From contig NZ_OY764190.1 of assembly GCF_963668215.1 (NCBI RefSeq), positions 62,001 to 126,000 of the forward strand: a DNA stretch of 64,000 nt, read 5' to 3'. A program made the translations under genes and the position numbers. The DNA is from an uncultured Desulfosarcina sp. Lineage in GTDB: Bacteria; Desulfobacterota; Desulfobacteria; Desulfobacterales; Desulfosarcinaceae. Numbering within the stretch: position 1 is the stretch's first letter; each line of letters begins with the position of its first letter. The notes under the pieces are model-generated. The model did not search any database. It was not told the DNA's origin and saw only the letters and a list, made by a program, of their open reading frames with translations. This document shows, piece after piece, positions 55,185 to 64,000 of this stretch.

Positions 55185-56651
55185 AATTTTCTCAGGTTGT
55201 GAGGTTATCCAGCAGGAGCCAATTGCTTTCGAGCGATCGTCAGCAGGTTGGCCGCGACCACCGACGAAAGCACGTAGCTTTTAAAAGAACGAAAACCTTT
55301 CCACGTGCACCGGGTCAAGCCGAAACTGCGTTTGAGCCAGGATATGCCCGATTCGATACCGGCACGGAACTGTCTGAGCTTTTTGTAAACATAGTGACTG
55401 CGACACATGTCAATCTCTTCAAGACCCCGTTTTTTGGCAAAGCAGACATCTTTGACGCCTTTGGCCTTGGCCGTGTTCAGATTGCCTTTGGATGCAAAGC
55501 CACCGTCCAGGGCAACTTTCAGCGGGTAGCGTCCGTAAGCCGATTTCTGGCGATCCAGCATCTGTTCAACCAGTGTGCTATCTGCGGGATTGCCCTCAAG
55601 AACGACACAATCGAGGATAAGGTTCGAGGCTCCACCGGTCAGGCAAATCTTATGGCCATAATGGTTATCCCGGCGGTCTTTGATGATGATGTCCGTGTGT
55701 TCCTCGAAAATCGAGAATACCTTCTGGTCGGCCGATACGCTTTCGCCTTGAATAACCCGGCGATAGGTCTGGTCGTAGACCTGACGGGCCAAATCGCTGT
55801 AATGTTTGATGCTGTTCAATAAGCCAAGCAATTCAAAATTGGTTGTGCAGATTCCGCCTATCGTTTCTTCGGCTTTGATCGCGTAACCGATGGACTTTTG
55901 GGTGACCTTGAGCAGGTCTTTATACGGAGACAGTCGTTGCTTTTTCCCTTTTGCGTATTGGATGGCGGTCATCCGCCTTTTTGCACGGCGACGATGATCC
56001 GTGAAAACGATTTTAATTTTGAAGTCATCCCGGGCTTGAGTCAACAACCGCGCGAGCACGCGCACAGCGTCATACAACTGCATGGAATCGCAAGGAGGGT
56101 GGATGTTGCTCTCGACGACGGTACAATCGACTCGGGTCGTTCTGCCTTTTTCGATGTTGTTGTCCTTCGCATATGCCAACAGGTCCAGGGAAATAAGCTC
56201 CCAGGTCTCAGGGCAGATCCTTTTGATATTTTCATTCAGGGCGGATTTCTTGAAGCCCTTATCGAAAATACCGATTCTGCAAAACCGTCTGAGCGATCTG
56301 GAATCGGAAATATGAAAGGCGAGGTCTTCATAGGTGAAGTTGAAAAGCTTCATCACAATCGCGGCGCGGGTCACCTGCTCGGCACTCATACCGTTGGCCC
56401 CGGTTCGTTGACGTTCTATCTTGAGGCCACCGTTGAGGTCTTGCAGAACATGATCGTAAATGTTAGGAGTCTTGTCCAGGATTTTGCTGATCATCTCCAG
56501 TTCTACTTCTCTGGGATGACCCGTGGGGAGACTTATCAGCGGCATTTGTTTTTGTTGTTTCTCGCGCATTTTATGTCGGCCCTTTTTCTTGTTTACGTAG
56601 TATTTTTAAGTGTTTGGCAAAATACTTTATACTACAGACAGTGAGAAAATA
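55185..56651. mobile_element. ISNCY-type insertion sequence
   Basis: About 1.47 kb with one transposase gene. Possible inverted ends are ATTTTCTCA (55186-55194) and TGAGAAAAT (56642-56650); beyond these ten or so bases the ends diverge. I see no clear target duplication, so borders are approximate. Confidence 0.6.
55205..56569 (-). CDS. ISNCY-family transposase
   Basis: A 454-residue transposase. It has an N-terminal helix-turn-helix-like region (MSAEQVTRAAIVMKLFNFTYEDLAFHI), then a DDE core: first Asp in TRVDCTVVESNIH, second likely in LKVALDGGFAS, and Glu in FRAGIESGISWLKRSFGL. The sequence GRTTRVDCTVVESNI and the C-terminal block KSYVLSSVVAANLLTIARKQ resemble ISNCY (IS1182-like neighbours share the general plan). 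The frame is intact. Family assignment is by recognition. Confidence 0.85.
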   Translation of the reverse strand: MREKQQKQMPLISLPTGHPREVELEMISKILDKTPNIYDHVLQDLNGGLKIERQRTGANGMSAEQVTRAAIVMKLFNFTYEDLAFHISDSRSLRRFCRIGIFDKGFKKSALNENIKRICPETWELISLDLLAYAKDNNIEKGRTTRVDCTVVESNIHPPCDSMQLYDAVRVLARLLTQARDDFKIKIVFTDHRRRAKRRMTAIQYAKGKKQRLSPYKDLLKVTQKSIGYAIKAEETIGGICTTNFELLGLLNSIKHYSDLARQVYDQTYRRVIQGESVSADQKVFSIFEEHTDIIIKDRRDNHYGHKICLTGGASNLILDCVVLEGNPADSTLVEQMLDRQKSAYGRYPLKVALDGGFASKGNLNTAKAKGVKDVCFAKKRGLEEIDMCRSHYVYKKLRQFRAGIESGISWLKRSFGLTRCTWKGFRSFKSYVLSSVVAANLLTIARKQLAPAG

Positions 56652-57287
56652 CCAGCATAAAATGCGCTTTTCTTTTTTATTCCAGTTAGTTATTTTCGCG
56701 GATGAACACTAATTAATTGCCGGTTTAATAATGAGGCAGGCCGGCGCCGTGATTACCTCAACTGAAATCGTCATTTTTCAGTAAGCTTTGCGTGCGAACA
56801 CCGACGATTTTCGGAAGATTCTGCCGATTGTTAAATAGACAGCATAAAAAAGTACATAACTTTTTTTCATTTTCATTGGACCTTTTCACAGAATACTTAA
56901 CTCTGGGGTGTTCGTGTCCACGTCACTATCAAGTAGCTTTTGGCAATAGCACGTTTTTTGGGCGGACTGGATTGGCAGATACCCATTTACGTATCACAGG
57001 TCCGGTTGGACCTGACCTTTTCTCAATGTATCAAAGATCGACCAGGAAGATCGCCCATCCCAAAATATTGTACCCCCCGCCTCTATCTGGTATGCTATGA
57101 TAATTCCAATCTGAGCGCTCGCTGTTGATGTCTGCCTCATCGGATGGCTGGCATATATAACAGAATTACGGATCAAGCTCGATTTTTGAATACCGACTCT
57201 ATTGTTGAAACATGCTACGTTTGCGGAAAATGCAAGTATGTTTGAATCTACCACAAAGTGCAAAAACAGAGGGTAATAAATATCAAA
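56652..57287. other. Gene-poor AT-rich stretch
   Basis: About 640 bases between the ISNCY-type element and the Cache-domain gene. Open frames here are short, lack ribosome sites and do not look like proteins. A motif CAGATACCCATTTACGTATC (56976-56995) loosely recurs near 58621 and 62893. I see nothing else I can support. Confidence 0.6.
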
Positions 57288-58346
57288 ATGTATTTTCCGA
57301 TAGAAAAAAATAAAATCAGACTCTACTACTATTTTGGATCTGTTTCATCCATCATTTTTCTTTCCTTACTTTTCTCTCTCATCTATACAAGAAGTATAAA
57401 TAAAGAATTTGATAAAAAGACAGACCAACTTTCAATGGGAATTATCAATGAAAAAAAAGAATTTTTGAATAACGCGGTTAACAGAACAATTTTTCTAATT
57501 GAGACAGAACGGGAAATAGTTAGGCAAGAATTCACTTCGCGTGGTCTTTCACAGGATCAAATGGACAACATAAGTGTTGAGCGAATAAGCAATCATATCC
57601 GAAAACTTCGTTTGATTGATGATGGTTACATATGGGTTAACCGTATCGTTGACTATCAGGGTGGGGAAAGATATGCAATTAGACAAATTCATCCAAATCT
57701 TCCGAATACAGAAGGACAGTGGCTCTCCACAAACACAACCGATATAAAGGGAAACCGGCCCTACGAAGTTGAGCTGAATGGTGTTAAAGAGAAAGGTGAG
57801 ATCTATTTTGAATATTATTTTAAGAAGTTAAGTTCTGATAAAATTGCACATAAAATGTCGTATGCGAAGCTTTACAAGCCCTGGGATTGGGTTGTTGCAG
57901 CCGGTGTTTATTTGGATGATGTTGACGAACTGATCCAAAGGGAAACTCAAAATATGGAGAGAACACTTAAAAGCCAAAGGATCTACACGTTTTCAATTGC
58001 ATCAATGGTTTTACTAATATCTATAGTAATCCTTATACGTTTTGAAAAGCAAATCGTCGGGCTGGTTAATTCCTATGAGCATGACATTAAATTATATACT
58101 GACAATCTGATTGATGAAAAAGAGAAAACACAAGCCGCAATGGCTGAAATAAAACAACTTAAAGGATTGTTGCCGATTTGCAGCAACTGCAAGAAAATTC
58201 GTGACGACAGCGGCTATTGGAATCAGATTGAATCATTCATTCGGGAACATTCGGAGGCAGAATTTAGTCACGGCATTTGCCCTGACTGCGTAAAGAAATT
58301 GTATCCTTATTTGGATATTTCCGATCAGAATGATACTCAACGATAA
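57288..58346 (+). CDS. Cache-domain sensor with C-terminal Cys4 module
   Basis: A 352-residue membrane receptor. One membrane helix near the N-terminus (FGSVSSIIFLSLLFSLIY) is followed by an extracytoplasmic Cache domain of about 190 residues (IRKLRLIDDGYIWVNRIVDY, then PWDWVVAAGVYLDDVDE, the typical end). A second helix (FSIASMVLLISIVILIRF), a short coiled coil and a terminal module with CSNC and CPDC pairs complete it (LPICSNCKKIRDDSGYWNQI, SHGICPDCVKKLYP). That terminal module is one I know from the ends of sensor kinases and GGDEF proteins in this group; here no kinase or cyclase domain is present. The start is uncertain (GTG at 57258 is the alternative). The gene is visibly AT-richer than its neighbours. 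Confidence 0.82.
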   Translation: MYFPIEKNKIRLYYYFGSVSSIIFLSLLFSLIYTRSINKEFDKKTDQLSMGIINEKKEFLNNAVNRTIFLIETEREIVRQEFTSRGLSQDQMDNISVERISNHIRKLRLIDDGYIWVNRIVDYQGGERYAIRQIHPNLPNTEGQWLSTNTTDIKGNRPYEVELNGVKEKGEIYFEYYFKKLSSDKIAHKMSYAKLYKPWDWVVAAGVYLDDVDELIQRETQNMERTLKSQRIYTFSIASMVLLISIVILIRFEKQIVGLVNSYEHDIKLYTDNLIDEKEKTQAAMAEIKQLKGLLPICSNCKKIRDDSGYWNQIESFIREHSEAEFSHGICPDCVKKLYPYLDISDQNDTQR

Positions 58347-58677
58347 TTATCCTATTCATGATTGTTGTTAGCAATGCCGCATTAGAAATTGCCATCGGAA
58401 AGCAAAACAGCCACCACAAGATATGATTGAGAACGTTTCAAGATTAATTCGTGATATATCTCCAACAATACTGAAAATATAGGGCAGCACCCAAAACGGC
58501 ATGTTTCAATACCGTATGCCCAAAACGCTGAGGTGCTGGTTTGTTTTGGCTATTTCCAAAAAGTAACAAAATTGTCAGATAGATGGGGATACACGTTTTC
58601 CGGCACTGCCGAAATGCCATGTATCCATTTACGTATCTGAAAAACTATCTTTTTGAGTTTCTGTTAAACTTACAATT
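58347..58677. other. Intergenic stretch before an IS1182-type element
   Basis: About 330 bases, AT-rich. It contains a short inverted pair CAGCACC / GGTGCTG (about 58485-58542) that could be the terminator of the Cache-domain gene or an old element end. No gene is supported. Confidence 0.5.
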
Positions 58678-58809
58678 GATGAAATCGTAAAAAGTCGATT
58701 TAAATAACAGCCTGAATTTATTTACATAAATTAATTTTCTCACTTGATCAATTACTGCTGTCGTGATATTTTTATTGCAAAATTAACAGTCAGTTACAGG
58801 TGTTTAGTC

Positions 58810-59805
58810 ATGATTCGTTACAATGATCACAAACAGCAGCAACTTTTCGATCCCTGGGGCAATATGAGCCCCAAGAGACGGCAAAAGCTCGATCACTCAT
58901 GGCCGGGAGCATATCCTGCCAGAATTGCCTGTCAGTGCATTGAGTCCTTTTTTCAGTGCCGGCTTCGGGCGCCCGACCAAGTACCTCTATACAGTCGTTG
59001 GCGTTCTGATTCTTCAACAAAACCATGACCTGAATGACGCGGAAGCCGTCGACCAACTTGCCTACAACATCCAGTGGCACTACGCCTTAAACATCTTCGA
59101 AGAATCCGATACGGCCAAATACATGTGCCCCAAAACGCTGTGGACCATGCGCACCATCGTTGCCGAACACGGCCTGGAGGATGTGCTGTTCGATGCCGGC
59201 ACCCGAAAACTGGCCGAGGTGTTCGATGTCGATACGGACAAGCAGCGCACCGACTCGGTGCACATCCGATCCAATATGCGGCGGTTGGGACGCATCAATA
59301 TCTTCTCCCGGTCGATCCACCGGTTTCTGAAGAACCTGAAACGGTACCATCCATCCCGCGTCGATACGGTCGAGACCGAAATCATGCATCGATATGATTC
59401 GGAAAAGGCGCTGGCCGCACTCACCCAGGGCCAGAAAACCCTGGAGCAGGTCAGTGCCGATCTGTACCGTCTGATCCTGCAGTTCAAGGATTGCCAGGAT
59501 GTTAATGGCATGCAAAGTTTCAAGCTGCTGCAGCGGGTCCTCGATGAGCAGTGCAGCGTATCCGATGACGGAAACCGGGTTGAGGTCAAGGCACCCAAAC
59601 AGATCCCTTCCGACTCGCTACAGAATCCTTCGGACCCGGATGCCAGTTAAAGTGGGCATAAAGGCCAGGGGTATCAGGTCCAGGTGATGGAAACCTATAC
59701 GGACACCGATGACCCGGAAGAAAAAGCCCAGACCCTGAACCTGATTACCCATGTCGACGTCCAGCGGGCTCACGAGAGTGACGCCAATGCATTGATTCCG
59801 GTAAT
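58810..59805 (+). pseudogene. IS1182-type transposase, 5' part (frameshifted, nonsense, interrupted)
   Basis: The 5' part begins MIRYNDHKQQQLFDPWGNMS and shows three lesions. A frameshift near 58918-58928 moves reading to PVSALSPFFSAGFGRPTKYL. An in-frame TAA at 59648-59650, after SLQNPSDPDAS, stands where the family has Tyr before SGHKGQGYQVQV. The IS21-type insertion lies after DANALIPVI. The middle part (YMCPKTLWTMRTIVAEHG, DSVHIRSNMRRLGRI) is otherwise well kept, so the decay is fairly recent. Confidence 0.85.
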
Positions 59806-59865
59806 TGTCAATGGGAATGAAAAGTGTACCAGAAGTGGGAAAATAAAAATGTACCACCCTGGAGC

Positions 59866-60660
59866 TCATTGATTCTCCGTCTTCCCATCCACGTCGGCCA
59901 ACCCTGAGGAACCGACCGTGGCGAAATCGTTCTTTGAAAAACTGTGCCCGCGGAGCCGATAGCTGTGCCCCTTGATGTTGACCACCCGGCAGTGATGCAG
60001 CAGCCGGTCGAGGATCGCGGTGGCGATGACCTGCTCGCCGAACAACTCTTGCCAGTCCCCGAAGCTCTTGTTGGAGGTGATCAGCGTCGATGATCGCTCG
60101 TAGCGATAAGAGACGAACTGAAAGAACAGATACGCCTCCTTCGTGTCGATGGGCAGGTACCCGACTTCATCGACTACCACCAGGGCCGAAGTCAGATATG
60201 CCTTGTGCCGGGACTGGGGCTCTTTGAGTTTCCTCATCAGGGTGTCCATGGTGGTGAAGTAGACCTTGAACCCGTGATGGCAGGCCTTGATCGCCAGCGA
60301 TATGGCCAGATGGGTTTTGCCAACGCCCGGCGGTCCCAGGAAAATCACGTTCTCCTGTTTGCCGATGAAATCCAGATCGAAAAGGGCCATCACCTCCTTT
60401 TTGTTCAGCTTGGGGTGAAAGGTAAAATCGTACTCTTCGATGGTCTTGGCCGATGGCAGCCCGGCGGTCTTCATGGCGGTCTGTACGCGCCGTTTTTCCT
60501 TGGCGGCGACTTCCTCTTCCAGCAGCTGATCCAGAAAAGACAGATAAGAGTCCTTGTCGGACTCGGCTTTGGCGACCACGGTTTCGAGCATCTCGGCGGC
60601 CTGGGTGAGCTTGAGCCGTTTGAGGTTGTCCTGGAGGCGGTCGGCGATCAGTTGATCCAT
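59866..60660 (-). CDS. istB: IS21 ATP-binding helper protein IstB
   Basis: A 264-residue AAA+ ATPase that assists the IstA transposase in target choice. Walker A FLGPPGVGKTHLAISLA lies near residue 100, Walker B ALVVVDEVGYLPID near 165, and the C-terminal STLITSNKSFGDWQELFG motif is typical of IstB. The start overlaps the end of istA by 13 bases, with GGAGGTGG just upstream, the usual arrangement. Intact. Confidence 0.95.
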   Translation of the reverse strand: MDQLIADRLQDNLKRLKLTQAAEMLETVVAKAESDKDSYLSFLDQLLEEEVAAKEKRRVQTAMKTAGLPSAKTIEEYDFTFHPKLNKKEVMALFDLDFIGKQENVIFLGPPGVGKTHLAISLAIKACHHGFKVYFTTMDTLMRKLKEPQSRHKAYLTSALVVVDEVGYLPIDTKEAYLFFQFVSYRYERSSTLITSNKSFGDWQELFGEQVIATAILDRLLHHCRVVNIKGHSYRLRGHSFSKNDFATVGSSGLADVDGKTENQ

Positions 60661-61916
60661 GTGCCACCTCCTTTCGCGATCTGCTCATACACGGACAGCG
60701 GACGGTAAAGCACCTGTGGGAACAAACTGGCATTCACCAGTCCCCGGGTGGCCTTGCCTTTGGTGCGACCGTATTTCTTTTTCGCTTTCTGCCGCTGCTT
60801 CAGGATCTGGGCGGTGATATTCGCATCGGTAACCCAGCTGCCCTTTTCCTCGGCTTCCCTATGCGTGGCCAGCAGCCGGTCGTCATCGTAGAATCGGATG
60901 ATACCGTCCTTGACCTTCAGCAGGATCTTTTTGCCGACCACATCCGGCGGCACCTGATACCGGCTGGCGTTATAGGAAATATAGCAGTCCTTGTAGACCC
61001 TGCGATACTCTTTTATGGACGTATCGTAGTCGCTGGCAGGGCATGGACTTAAGCTGGATTGTTCCTGCCGCCAGCGCAGGTCCACCAGCTGCCGGTGGGT
61101 TCCATGCTTCCTGCGATTGGCTGTTTCGTCAAGCCAGCTGAGAAGATCCCGGTTCGCCTGCTCGATGCTGGTAAAGGCATAACCGCGCCAGAACGACTCG
61201 CGAATGTAATCCACCGGGCGTTCCACCTTGCCTTTCACCCAGGGACTGTAGGGCATGCAGGCCAGAGGCTTGAAACCATAGTGCTGGGTAAAGTGCATGA
61301 ACTCGACATTGAAAACAGTCTGCCCACCTGTGCGGCTGATCACCACATGCTTCATGTTGTCATAGAGCATTTCCATGGGAATCCCGCCCAGGTAGTGAAA
61401 GGCGGCAATATGGGCATCCATGAAGGACTGCAGGGTGCAGCGGTCAACGAACATGGCAAACATGGCCCGGGAAAATCCCAGGACCAGGACGAACAGGTAA
61501 ACGGTAAAACTGCCGCCCTTGAAATCCGCGACCTTGAAGTCGGCCCAGTCCATCTGCCCCTGCAATCCGGGAATCGTCTCGAACCGGATGTAAGCCTGGC
61601 GCTTGCGTTTTCGTTTGCGCCTGCGGACATAGATTTTGACGGTATCGTATCCGCCAGCATAGCCTAACTGTTTGAGTCGTTGATAGATCCAGGTGGCACG
61701 GTAATCATCCTCTTCGAGGAAATCGTTAATCACCGGGTAGTAGGGAGCCAGGATGCTTTCGCGCCGTTGGGCCTTGTGGTAACCGGGAGTTTGTCCATTC
61801 TGAATATATTTTTTAACGGTCTTGCGATGGCGGCCAGTTCGTTTGGTGATCTCCCTTTGCGAAAGGCCTTGTTGATGCAATGCAATAATGTCCATGTACG
61901 CCTCCCATGAAATCAT
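60648..61916 (-). CDS. istA: IS21 transposase IstA
   Basis: A 422-residue DDE transposase. The N-terminal helix-turn-helix is HQQGLSQREITKRTGRHRKTV. Catalytic residues are Asp in GQMDWADFKV, Asp in MEMLYDNMKHVV and Glu in WVKGKVERPVDYIRESF. A C-terminal beta domain follows (VPPDVVGKKILLKVKDGIIRF). AAGGAGG precedes the ATG. The frame is intact, so with istB this element may be mobile. Confidence 0.95.
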   Translation of the reverse strand: MISWEAYMDIIALHQQGLSQREITKRTGRHRKTVKKYIQNGQTPGYHKAQRRESILAPYYPVINDFLEEDDYRATWIYQRLKQLGYAGGYDTVKIYVRRRKRKRKRQAYIRFETIPGLQGQMDWADFKVADFKGGSFTVYLFVLVLGFSRAMFAMFVDRCTLQSFMDAHIAAFHYLGGIPMEMLYDNMKHVVISRTGGQTVFNVEFMHFTQHYGFKPLACMPYSPWVKGKVERPVDYIRESFWRGYAFTSIEQANRDLLSWLDETANRRKHGTHRQLVDLRWRQEQSSLSPCPASDYDTSIKEYRRVYKDCYISYNASRYQVPPDVVGKKILLKVKDGIIRFYDDDRLLATHREAEEKGSWVTDANITAQILKQRQKAKKKYGRTKGKATRGLVNASLFPQVLYRPLSVYEQIAKGGGTWIN

Positions 61917-61998
61917 GGCGACACCCTCCTTTCAGGAAGGAGTCTACCATGCGGTGCTATTCATGGGTGGTACACTTTTCGTTCCCATTTTTGGTACA

Positions 61999-62745
61999 TT
62001 ATCGCATTCCCGGCGACAGGTAATCGAATCCGCCCAGAAAGCAGACCTGGGACCCCAAGCACTCCTGGCCGATTCCCTGTACGGCTCCGACGAAAACACC
62101 GAAACGGCAAAGGACAAAGGGGTTGAGGTCATCTCCCCGCCCATGGGCAGCGAGAAGAAAGACCAGCTGGGCCTGAGCGACTTCCACCTGGAAAAATCCG
62201 GCAAAGTGGTCAGCTGCCCTGAAGGCCACACCCCCCTGCATGTCAAAAAGAAGAAGACCCGTCATTGTGCCGCATTCGATCCCGTCCATTGCAACTACTG
62301 TCCGAATCAGGCGATCTGCCCGGCAAAGACAGGAAAGAAGGCATTCTACCTTCGTTTCACCGATAAGCAGCTGCGCATCGCCCTCAGACGCGCGATGGCC
62401 GACACCGATGAATTTAAAGCCTGCTACCGCTGGCGGGCCGGGGTGGAAGCGACGATGAGCGAGTTCGACCGTCGTACCGGTATCAAACGACTTCGGGTGC
62501 GAGGCTTAAAAGCCGTCCGCTTCAGTTCCATTATGAAAGCCCTTGGGTTGAACATCCTGCGGGCTGCGGCGGTAATGGCGGCGATGATCGCCGGGGCATC
62601 GGGTCAAGGCAACCCCAAAGGGGGTTATCGAACAGGTTTTAACGATTTCAAAGAGCGATTTTGTGCTGCTGTTGACTACTTTGTCCGGTTGATAGTGAAC
62701 AGTCTGATCTTTACAATCATATGCCCAAAAATACGTTTTGGGTGA
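61999..62745 (+). pseudogene. IS1182-type transposase, 3' part
   Basis: Continues the interrupted transposase: LSHSRRQVIESAQKADLGPQ, LLADSLYGSDEN with the second catalytic Asp, a Cys-rich strip (HCNYCPNQAICPAKTGKKAFYL) and WRAGVEATMSEFDRRTGIKR with the catalytic Glu. The open frame extends upstream into the IS21-type end, so a hybrid start is possible, but only the C-terminal half of the enzyme would be made. Confidence 0.88.
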
Positions 62746-62973
62746 AAATGACTTTTTACGGGTCCATCACAATTGGCTATCTGAAATTATGAGTTTTTTT
62801 ACCGGACACAATATATGGAATCGATAATATTCCATTAATTATCAATAGATTGGCAAGGGGTAATCCCAAGTTCAGGTGGTGTTCGTTTTTGTCAGATAGC
62901 CATTTCGTATTAGCATAGTGAGACACTTTCCAACGCAGGCAGTGGGCTTGAAAGGGGATTTTGAAACTGGCTT

Positions 62974-63359
62974 TTAAAGCTGTTGCATGACCTCGATGAC
63001 AATATCATCCGGTCCCTTGCAAAACGCCACTCGCAGATTGTGGGGCGTGTTACGGGGTGTGGCGACAAATTCAATATCCTTGTTGGTGAGTTCCCGGTAG
63101 GCAGCATCAACGTCATCGACCTCGACGCTGATGTGGTGGTAGCCATATACGGGCAGTTGGGCGTCTGCGCTGACAGCTTCGTTTTCCCCGGCCACTCTGA
63201 GGTTGATTTTGGTTCCGTTTAAATTCAGAGAGGCGCCGTTTCGGCTCCACCGAATTTCTGGCGGTTCACGAGCGTGGCCCCCAACACACCGGTAAAAAAG
63301 TCGATGGTGTCCTCAAAATTGCTGCACAGCAGATGGACGTGATGGAATCGATAGATCAT
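62974..63359 (-). pseudogene. VOC (glyoxalase-type) protein with a frameshift
   Basis: Two halves of a vicinal-oxygen-chelate protein in different frames. The first is MIYRFHHVHLLCSNFEDTID, then FFTGVLGATLVNRQKFGGAE; the second is SLNLNGTKINLRVAGENEAV, then YGYHHISVEVDDVDAAYREL and GPDDIVIEVMQQL. A one-base deletion around 63232-63242 (GGCGCCGTTTC) separates them. Each half is one beta-alpha-beta VOC module with metal-type His and Glu positions, total about 128 residues, a normal length. AAGGA before the ATG is a good ribosome site. It could be a real mutation or a base error. The 200 bases to its left hold no supported gene. Confidence 0.8.
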
Positions 63360-63402
63360 GGTAGTTCCTTCTCGATGGATTGACCTGATTTCTATAATTT
63401 TT

Positions 63403-64000
63403 TTATACGTTCATCCTTTTTAGCCTGCGCCATAAAGTTGACCGGCTGATACCGAGTATCTTGGCGGCTTCGGTATGCTTACCCCGGCTCAGCACCAAGG
63501 CCTGTCGAATATCCTCCATTTCTGCATTTCGCAGTTGCATGTGGATTTCACTCTCAAACTGATCTTCCAGATGTATCCGTACTATCTCTGTATCAATCTT
63601 TGAACCTTTCAATGTAGCGAGGATTCTCTCGACGACGTTTTGAAGCTCTCGGATATTCCCTGGCCAGTTGTGCAGCGTCAGTTCCTTTAACGCATTTGGG
63701 GTGAATTTTAGCTTGCGGTTCATCTTAGCAGCATGTTGGTCAAGAAAAAACCGCGATAGTGCAATGATATCTTCATTGCGATCTCGCAGAGGGTATAGCC
63801 TCAACTGTAATACATTTAGGCGGTAATATAGGTCCGCCCGAAATTTCTTCTCGTTGACCAATCGCTTCAAGGGTCTGTTTGTGGCGGCAATGATTCTGAC
63901 GTCTATTGGCGTCACCCGGTCGCTCCCCAGGCGCATGACCTGCTTTTCTTGCAAAACGCGTAACAGCTTACCTTGGGTCATGGATTTCATTTCGCCAATT
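63403..64000 (-). CDS. Sigma-54-dependent Fis-family activator, 3' part
   Basis: The gene runs off the right edge; only about 199 C-terminal residues are seen. GKLLRVLQEKQVMRLGSDRV, then [18 protein letters not shown] and [22 protein letters not shown] are the second half of the AAA+ enhancer-binding domain. HNWPGNIRELQNVVERI is the linker to a C-terminal Fis-type helix-turn-helix (HTEAAKILGISRSTLWRRLK). The sensory domain lies outside the window, so the signal is unknown. The end resembles PrpR-type activators, but that is only an impression. Confidence 0.9.
   Translation of the reverse strand, partial: IGEMKSMTQGKLLRVLQEKQVMRLGSDRVTPIDVRIIAATNRPLKRLVNEKKFRADLYYRLNVLQLRLYPLRDRNEDIIALSRFFLDQHAAKMNRKLKFTPNALKELTLHNWPGNIRELQNVVERILATLKGSKIDTEIVRIHLEDQFESEIHMQLRNAEMEDIRQALVLSRGKHTEAAKILGISRSTLWRRLKRMNV

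Larger units (their letters stand above)
59806..61998. mobile_element. IS21-type element
   Basis: About 2.19 kb. The ends are inverted and each contains repeated TGTACCA units: left TGTCAATGGGAATGAAAAGT, right (read inward) TGTACCAAAAATGGGAACGA, the left apparently four bases shorter. It carries istA and istB on the minus strand. No clean target duplication is visible, so ends are good to a few bases. It lies inside an IS1182-type transposase gene. Confidence 0.85.
58678..62769. mobile_element. IS1182-type element split by an IS21-type element
   Basis: The ends are inverted repeats of the form TGATGRAMYCGTAAAAAGTC: 58678-58697 on the left and 62750-62769 on the right. Between them lies one transposase gene in two pieces, 58810-59805 and 61999-62745, with the IS21-type element in the middle. 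Without the inner element it would be about 1.9 kb, a normal IS1182 size. No flanking target duplication is evident. Confidence 0.8.

Noticed and set aside
56976..62910. Loose repeat of CAGATACCCATTTACGTATC at about 56976, 58621 and 62893
   Set aside because: The copies are short, differ in several bases and orientation, and lie in AT-rich DNA around mobile elements. Chance or old IS remnants cannot be excluded.
1..64000. CRISPR array, prophage, toxin-antitoxin pair or classical defence island
   Set aside because: I found no spaced direct repeats, phage structural genes, integrase or recognisable defence genes. The accessory part at the right end is insertion sequences and decayed genes.

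Overview
The window reads as chromosomal DNA of a strictly anaerobic Desulfobacterota bacterium, most likely a Desulfosarcina-like member of the Desulfobacterales. This is inferred from gene content and from the style of the proteins, not from a search. The supporting genes are an oxygen-sensitive aldehyde:ferredoxin oxidoreductase (AOR), a B12-dependent (class II) and a glycyl-radical (class III) ribonucleotide reductase side by side, CFI-box surface proteins with sigma-54 promoters, and the order prs, tRNA-Gln, ispE.

Layout. 1-9.6 kb is housekeeping, mostly on the minus strand: prs, tRNA-Gln, ispE, a DUF1844 gene, serA, an unknown gene, a plus-strand acyl-CoA synthetase, dnaK, grpE and a large-type SRP RNA. 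9.7-16.3 kb is a plus-strand run: lipoprotein, tilS, ftsH, folP, ybbR-like gene, coaX. An intact IS4-type element follows (16.3-17.7 kb). 17.7-22.7 kb is a minus-strand operon: yggT, divIVA, two PilT-type ATPases, a zinc-ribbon/receiver protein, a 52-residue protein and a metallo-beta-lactamase-fold enzyme. 22.9-26.2 kb is a GntR regulator / AOR / MoaD-ThiS-like module with a clear double operator. 26.3-29.0 kb holds proC and a small thiol-redox cluster (MauE/DoxX-like, CcdA, thioredoxin), whose last gene is hit at its final codons by a second IS4-type element. 30.3-32.9 kb has a small membrane protein, a ChaN-like lipoprotein and a DUF401 permease.

33.2-39.3 kb is the ribonucleotide reduction locus: nrdJ on one strand, nrdD-nrdG on the other, with an NrdR-type box between them. 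39.4-44.0 kb carries two paralogous secreted proteins, each behind a near-identical sigma-54 promoter. Then come thiD, a membrane-anchored protein, a GAF sigma-54 activator, dinB, and two tandem class-III aminotransferase homologues, the second lacking the catalytic lysine.

From 51.9 kb to the right edge the DNA becomes eroded and mobile. It holds a frameshifted amidohydrolase, a MATE transporter cut by an in-frame amber codon, an isochorismatase scrap, an ISNCY-type element, an AT-richer Cache-domain protein, an IS1182-type element split by an IS21-type element, a frameshifted VOC gene and the 3' part of another sigma-54 activator.

The observations I rate highest are the aminotransferase pair with asymmetric loss of active-site motifs, the twin sigma-54-driven CFI-box proteins, the double-operator AOR module, the heptad-period palindromes in two intergenic regions, the MATE amber codon, and the insertion sequence that supplies a host gene's stop codon.
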